Part shown: in pieces, positions 60,701 through 64,000 of the stretch | How the letters are laid out: each line of letters opens with the position of its first letter | Numbering within the stretch: position 1 is the stretch's first letter | Assembly (NCBI GenBank): GCA_030603665.1 | Contig: JAUVXJ010000002.1 | Location: 372,001 to 436,000, forward strand | Reading direction: 5' to 3' | DNA: 64,000 nt | DNA from: Chloroflexota bacterium | GTDB lineage: Bacteria > Chloroflexota > Anaerolineae > UBA7937 > B3-Chlor | Notes under the pieces: model-generated | What the model saw: only the letters and a program-made list of their open reading frames with translations | What the model was told of the DNA's origin: nothing | Databases searched by the model: none | Made by a program: the position numbers and the translations under genes

Positions 60701-60929
60701 TGAGGATCTCATCCTCAGAGCGACCATCGCCATCACTGTGCCTCACACGATCTACGTTGAAGCCGTGGACGCCGCAGGCAACCGCACCAAGAGCGAAGAG
60801 GTACTGATCTACATCGTTCACGAGCAAGAGGAAGAAGAAGAGGAGACGGCGGAGGTCATCCCGGACAGGCATCTGGAACGCAGGTGGGGCTTCGTGCGTC
60901 GGGAAGGTGAACTAGCGGTGCTGGCATGA
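57759..60929 (+). CDS. Class A penicillin-binding protein (transglycosylase/transpeptidase) with Ig-like tail
   Basis: The 1056-residue enzyme has one membrane helix (about 30-55). The GT51 domain (about 75-250) has AIEDQDFYTNPGVN, GGSSITTLLVKN, RSFTRKIKEAILAVEITRRY and EWYLNTVFYGNLAYGVEAAA. The transpeptidase domain (about 330-620) has PGSSFKMF (SxxK serine), RSINVA (SxN) and AKTGTTTDYRDSW (KTG). C-terminal Ig-like domains follow (about 770-950), and the end is acidic and Pro-rich (VEEWPPNVLPIEESPPDDLP; later EQEEEEEETAEV). It polymerises and crosslinks peptidoglycan. The stop overlaps the surE ATG. Confidence 0.94.
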   Translation: MTSNLRLVIARRRQRRHATGQNNHLPKISMSAVGVVILSFVLAAGAGLGSVAGAYAYFAQQVPPAEMIEVQTSQSFKTTKIFDRTGTKLLYEVFDPRWGSRTVVPIDQIPDHLKYATIAIEDQDFYTNPGVNIRGLIRAAYVDITGQGFQGGSSITTLLVKNVIIPLEERAERSFTRKIKEAILAVEITRRYSKDQILEWYLNTVFYGNLAYGVEAAAQNYFGKHVQDLSLAECAMLAVLPNAPATHSPLTNPVEAKIRQHLVLDAMFRQGYITQGEIVAAKVEELHYAPVRYDIEAPHFVMYVRQLLEERYGSDLLYQGGLKVYTTLDLDLQHEAEDIARRHLAELQADERNASNASVVTLKPATGEILVMVGSLDYFDRDIDGQVNVALAERQPGSSFKMFTYTEALRQGNTPATMVMDVRTTFPDPDYSNPYTPENYNRKFNGPLRLRQGLARSINVAAVKVLSWVGVRSVIELSHRMGINTLTRDYYGLSLTLGGGEVRLLDMTYAFSVLANGGYMAGQPVPEDSLRPGYRELDPVAILRVADTNGNVLEEYRSPELREVINPQVSYVITHMLSDNVARTPAFGSRSMLWLGNDRPVAAKTGTTTDYRDSWTIGFTPQLCTGVWVGNSDNEPMEHVPGSVGAAPIWHDTMLVALEGEPVMPFVEPPGLEWAIVDATSGLLPNPHTPSTIREVFLPGTVPTEEDNIHQMVRICRASGKLATVYCPLDEVMDQVFDIYPTEAADWVRQNNVPQPPSEYCDLHGPSPITGDVAITSPRPYGYIQGIVQVMGNARGPDVQLYRLQYGPGLNPSSWTQIGGDHGNTVDNGLLETWDVRDLDGLYTLQLSVVDWNSFYRQSTIQVTVDNVAPTIEITYPITEQLYVMETDEWVSFQAQATDNFSMDRVEFFFDDEMLTYDTVSPYNQRWTIVMTTTLEQDAALRKLIAEEVPVEEWPPNVLPIEESPPDDLPTDEPSTPEDLAEDLILRATIAITVPHTIYVEAVDAAGNRTKSEEVLIYIVHEQEEEEEETAEVIPDRHLERRWGFVRREGELAVLA

Positions 60930-61690
60930 CGAGCATCCTGGTCAGCAACGACGATGGCATCAGTGGCCCCGGATTGCTTCCCCTCAAGCACGCTCTTGAC
61001 CAGGTCGGAGAGGCTACGATCATCGCGCCTGATCGGCAATGGTCCCACTCTGGCCATTCCAAGACGATGCGCAAACCGCTGCGCATTCAGGAGATCTCTC
61101 TGGCCGACGGCTCGCCGGCTTACTCCAGCAGCGGATCCCCCGCGGATTGCATAGCACTGGCCGTGCTCGGCTTTCTACCCGAGCTACCCGATCTCGTCGT
61201 TTCGGGCATCAACCTGGGCGCCAACGTGGGTCAGGACATCACCTACTCAGGCACCCTGGCGGCAGCCTTCGAAGGCACCGTCTCAGGCATTCCCTCCATC
61301 GCTGCATCTCTGGACAGCTACGAAGCTGGAGACTTCACCTATGCCGCCCACTTCGTCGCCCGTCTGGCCAGAGAAGTCCTGGCCCGCGGGCTGCCCAAAG
61401 CGGTCCTTCTGAACGTGAATGTCCCCCATGTACCAGAGGGGGAAATCGCCGGAGTGGAGATCACCAAACTAGGCAGCAGGCTCTATCGGGACGAGCTGAT
61501 AAGACGGAAGGACCCGCGCGGGCGGGACTACTACTGGATAGGCGGGGAGCGTCCCACAGGTGATCCTAGCATTGAGGGCACCGACATCTGGGCCCTGGCA
61601 TCCAACCGCGTGTCCATCACCCCTTTACACCTGGATTTGACAGACCACGGCTTCATGGATGAATTAAAGGCCTGGGGAATAGAATCCTGA
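60926..61690 (+). CDS. surE: 5'/3'-nucleotidase SurE
   Basis: SurE dephosphorylates nucleoside monophosphates and is linked to stationary-phase survival. The 254-residue protein has the metal site ILVSNDDGISGPGL, the SGHSKTMRKPLRI-like segment, SGINLGANVGQDITYSGTLA and LLNVNVPHVPEGE. Its ATG overlaps the PBP stop (ATGA). Confidence 0.95.
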   Translation: MTSILVSNDDGISGPGLLPLKHALDQVGEATIIAPDRQWSHSGHSKTMRKPLRIQEISLADGSPAYSSSGSPADCIALAVLGFLPELPDLVVSGINLGANVGQDITYSGTLAAAFEGTVSGIPSIAASLDSYEAGDFTYAAHFVARLAREVLARGLPKAVLLNVNVPHVPEGEIAGVEITKLGSRLYRDELIRRKDPRGRDYYWIGGERPTGDPSIEGTDIWALASNRVSITPLHLDLTDHGFMDELKAWGIES

Positions 61691-61755
61691 CGCAGAGGAT
61701 GCGGATCAGCGACCGGCGCTGATAGCGCCGTATCACGTAGATGGGGAGAAGAACT

Positions 61756-62280
61756 GTGGACTTCTGGCAGGCACTGGAAGCAAGGCGCAGTGTGCGGGCG
61801 TTCGACCGAGAGCGCGATGTGCCACCGGGGATGGTGACCCGGCTCCTCGAGGCCGCCATTCGTGCCCCATCGGCCGGCAACTGCCAGCCTTGGCAATTCT
61901 ACATAGTTCGAAACCAGGAAACCAAGAGGGCACTGGCGCAAGCCGCGCTGAACCAGTCGTTTCTCAGCGAGGCCCCAGTACTGGTGGTGGCATGCGCAGA
62001 CCCGGAGCGGTCGGCCAGCAGGTACGGCGACCGGGGGAGGCATCTCTACTACTTGCAGGACACTGCCGCGGCTACTGAGAATCTGCTGCTGGCAGCGGTT
62101 GCGTCGGGACTGGGCGCCTGCTGGGTGGGCGCTTTCGACGAGGAGGCAGCCGCACGAGCTCTCGAGCTGGACTCGCGATTGCGCCCCGTGGCCATAATAC
62201 CTATAGGCTACCCTGCCGAACGCTCCTCCTCTAGCACGGACCGCCTTCCCTTGGACGCAGTGACCAAGACCATCGCCTAA
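61756..62280 (+). CDS. Nitroreductase family flavoprotein
   Basis: The 174-residue protein has FWQALEARRSVRAFD (FMN phosphate Arg/Ser site), LEAAIRAPSAGNCQPWQFYI and, near the C-terminal half, LAAVASGLGACWVGAFDEEA with PIGYPAE. These mark the FMN-dependent nitroreductase/dehydropteridine reductase-like fold. The start is GTG 61756 with GGGGAGAAG upstream; ATG 61741 would overlap that site. The substrate is unknown. Confidence 0.9.
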   Translation: MDFWQALEARRSVRAFDRERDVPPGMVTRLLEAAIRAPSAGNCQPWQFYIVRNQETKRALAQAALNQSFLSEAPVLVVACADPERSASRYGDRGRHLYYLQDTAAATENLLLAAVASGLGACWVGAFDEEAAARALELDSRLRPVAIIPIGYPAERSSSSTDRLPLDAVTKTIA

Positions 62281-62363
62281 TTGCCAGCCCCCGATCCGAG
62301 TGCTCCACGTGATGAGATAGCGTAGCGGGCTTCCTGTCTCCACCCACGCCTCCCCAAATGACC

Positions 62364-62392
62364 TTGCCTCACCGGCAGACTGCGGGTATAAT
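62364..62392 (+). promoter_or_regulatory. Strong promoter of ilvE
   Basis: TTGCCT (62364-62369), exactly 17 bp, TATAAT (62387-62392). The transcript would start near 62400 and carry the hairpin GCCCTC-CCT-GAGGGC (62414-62428) before the ribosome site AAGGAGG. Confidence 0.75.
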
Positions 62393-62452
62393 GGTCTTCG
62401 CTCTGGTGGAAGTGCCCTCCCTGAGGGCGAAGTAGTAAGGAGGAAGGCTGCA

Positions 62453-63388
62453 ATGGCGACCAAGTATGCTTTCTTTGAGGGCAGCATCGTGCCCATAGAG
62501 GAGGCAAAGGTCAGCATCATGACCCACGCTTTCAACTACGGAACGGGCTGCTTCGAGGGTATCAGGGCTTACTGGAACGAGACCAAGGAGCAGCTCTATG
62601 TGCTTAAGCTGAGAGAACACTATGAACGTCTGGTACACTCCTGCAAGATCATCCTGATCACCCTCCCGTACAGCGTGGACGAGATGTGCAGCATGACCCT
62701 CGAACTGCTCAGCAAAGAGGGGTTCCGCGAAGACACGTATGTCCGCCCCCTGGCCTACAAGGCCGAGTCCGGCCTTGGTGTCAGGCTGCACGACCTGAGA
62801 GATGGGTTCGCCATCTTCGCCACACCCTTCGGCAAGTACATCGACAAAGAGGAGGGCGCCAACGTCGGGGTGTCATCCTGGCGCCGAATCAACGACAACT
62901 CCGTTCCAGCGAGGGCGAAGATCACGGGAGCTTACATCAACTCGGCACTGATCAAGACCGACGCCATAATGAACGGCTTCGACGAGGCCATTGTGCTGAC
63001 TCAGGAGGGTCACGTCTCCGAGGGAAGTGCAGAGAACCTGTTCATAGTGAGAGAGGGTAAGCTGGTCACATCCCCCGTCACAGAGGACATCCTGGAAGGC
63101 ATCACCAGGGCCACGCTCATCGCGCTGGCTGCAACCGAACTCGGCATCGAGACCGTCGAGCGTCCCATTGACCGCACCGAACTCTATGTGGCGGACGAAG
63201 CCTTCTTCTGCGGCACAGGTGTACAGATTGCAGCCATCGCCGAGATCGACCATCGCCCGGTTGGAACTGGCAAGATTGGCCCTATCGTGACACAGCTACG
63301 GGACCTGTACTTCAGCATCGCCCGTGGAGAGAGGGAAGACTACAGCCGCTGGGTCACCCCAGTGTACACTGCCGTGCCCGCTGGGTGA
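62453..63388 (+). CDS. ilvE: Branched-chain amino acid aminotransferase
   Basis: The 311-residue fold type IV PLP enzyme makes or degrades Leu, Ile and Val. It shows HAFNYGTGCFEGIRAYW, YVRPLAYKAESGLGV, RAKITGAYINSALIKTDA (PLP lysine region), GFDEAIVLTQEGHVSEGSAEN and EAFFCGTGVQIAAIAEID. The length and motifs fit group I bacterial IlvE. ATG 62453 has AAGGAGGAAGGCTGC upstream. The gene is monocistronic with its own promoter. Confidence 0.95.
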   Translation: MATKYAFFEGSIVPIEEAKVSIMTHAFNYGTGCFEGIRAYWNETKEQLYVLKLREHYERLVHSCKIILITLPYSVDEMCSMTLELLSKEGFREDTYVRPLAYKAESGLGVRLHDLRDGFAIFATPFGKYIDKEEGANVGVSSWRRINDNSVPARAKITGAYINSALIKTDAIMNGFDEAIVLTQEGHVSEGSAENLFIVREGKLVTSPVTEDILEGITRATLIALAATELGIETVERPIDRTELYVADEAFFCGTGVQIAAIAEIDHRPVGTGKIGPIVTQLRDLYFSIARGEREDYSRWVTPVYTAVPAG

Positions 63389-63445
63389 ACGCGCCGTAGC
63401 GTCTGAAGGTGCCCAATAGTTGGCTGCCGGCCTAGCCTGTCGGAT

Positions 63446-64000
63446 CTAAGGAGCCCGGACCTCCAGGGCTGCGGGCAGTAGTATCTGATCCCCCAGTGGT
63501 ACGCCTTCTGGATCCGTGGCAGCCAGTCTTCTGAGAGTATCCGGCTCATACAGTCCTATCGCCAGCCGGTACTCGCCGGGCGGCACATCGCTGTTGAGCG
63601 GGATGAGGTGCTCGTCCTCCACGACTTCGCCAACCACCCAGGCCCAGGTGGGATTAATCCCGTTCCCAGGTATACCGTCTCCCTGGGCCCACATCTCGCC
63701 TCGATCATCCACGAGGTGCACGAAGACCACGTGTTCCTCAGACATCTCCTCGGTGGCCTCCCAGTACAGAAACAAGCGGAAATAGTTGCTCGGCCGCGAA
63801 CTGCTGTTTCCAAGTTTGTAGCCCAGCAGATTGATCCGCTCACCAAAGCTCAAAGGCCCCAGCTTGGCAACTCCCTCCAGGCTCACAGGCTGCGCCCGTC
63901 GAACGCGGATCATGGCCAGATCTATACTATCGGAGACCAGATTCTCGTTGCCGTCCAGGATGGGCAACCTCTCCCCCGTGTCCGCACGATACAATCCAGC
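63446..64000 (-). CDS. C-terminal part of a membrane/surface protein with GT-associated beta domain (5' end off window)
   Basis: The minus-strand frame is open from 64000 to its stop at 63446, so about 184 residues of the C-terminus are seen. They form one beta-sandwich: LAMIRVRRAQPVSLEGVAKL, INLLGYKLGNSSSRPSNYFR with LFLYWEA, VHLVDDRGEMWAQGDGIPGN, VPPGEYRLAIGLYEPDTLRR. This is the module at the ends of the glycosyltransferases at 36271 and 47584, so the missing part is probably another GT-C membrane enzyme. That is inference. Confidence 0.75.
   Translation of the reverse strand, partial: AGLYRADTGERLPILDGNENLVSDSIDLAMIRVRRAQPVSLEGVAKLGPLSFGERINLLGYKLGNSSSRPSNYFRLFLYWEATEEMSEEHVVFVHLVDDRGEMWAQGDGIPGNGINPTWAWVVGEVVEDEHLIPLNSDVPPGEYRLAIGLYEPDTLRRLAATDPEGVPLGDQILLPAALEVRAP

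Overview
The window reads as a chromosomal segment of an uncultured bacterium most like Chloroflexota (Anaerolineae-type). This is inference from content: secreted and membrane proteins with Thr/Pro-Ser-rich linkers, zinc-ribbon plus FecR membrane proteins, ArnT-like GT-C glycosyltransferases with C-terminal beta-domains, a LysM/L,D-transpeptidase, a class A penicillin-binding protein, and no lipopolysaccharide or outer-membrane assembly genes. G+C is around 60 percent. Most genes lie on the minus strand in short operons whose stop and start codons overlap (ATGA, GTGA, TTGA). Several sigma70-type promoters (TTGACA-like, 16-18 bp spacer, TATAAT-like) are legible. I saw no rRNA, tRNA, CRISPR array or intact insertion sequence.

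Layout. 1-4.8 kb: an M6-type secreted metalloprotease running off the left edge, a membrane protein, purine nucleoside phosphorylase, a PH/SHOCT membrane protein and a Xer recombinase. 5.0-9.7 kb: a coupled operon ruvB - queH - glycosyltransferase - DUF2905 - queA; queD lies apart at 34.4 kb, so much of queuosine synthesis is represented. 9.9-15.4 kb: a TraR/DksA-like zinc-finger protein facing an operon of TolB-like beta-propeller, MazG-like pyrophosphohydrolase, TIM-barrel isomerase, amidohydrolase and adenine deaminase. 15.5-18.8 kb: secreted proteins (one with a PEP-CTERM-like tail), a free-standing pyruvate-kinase C-terminal domain and a THEP1-type NTPase. 19-24.5 kb: a polar amino-acid ABC importer flanked by a threonine-dehydratase-like and an ornithine-cyclodeaminase-like enzyme. 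24.2-25.2 kb is a gene graveyard with three recognisable remnants. 25-32.5 kb: a dimethylglycine-dehydrogenase-like flavoprotein, a molybdopterin oxidoreductase with its ferredoxin subunit, an RraA-like protein and a DEDDh exonuclease-WYL fusion. 32.5-36.2 kb: acyltransferase, L,D-transpeptidase, queD, rdgB and a hydrolase.

36.3-53.4 kb is the most distinctive part: three large membrane glycosyltransferases surround a duplicated module in which a secreted caspase-like (peptidase C25-like) protein is followed by a zinc-ribbon/TM/FecR membrane protein. Copy A is at 42.9-47.4 kb and copy B at 38.3-42.7 kb. A leftover fragment of the FecR gene's 3' end lies between the copies, and a small extra TM protein is present only in copy B. 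This is the best candidate for an undescribed system: an envelope sensor paired with a surface protease.

53.5-64 kb returns to core genes: folC, a hydrolase, trxB, a methyltransferase, a class A PBP, surE, a nitroreductase and ilvE. The start of another membrane or surface protein runs off the right edge.
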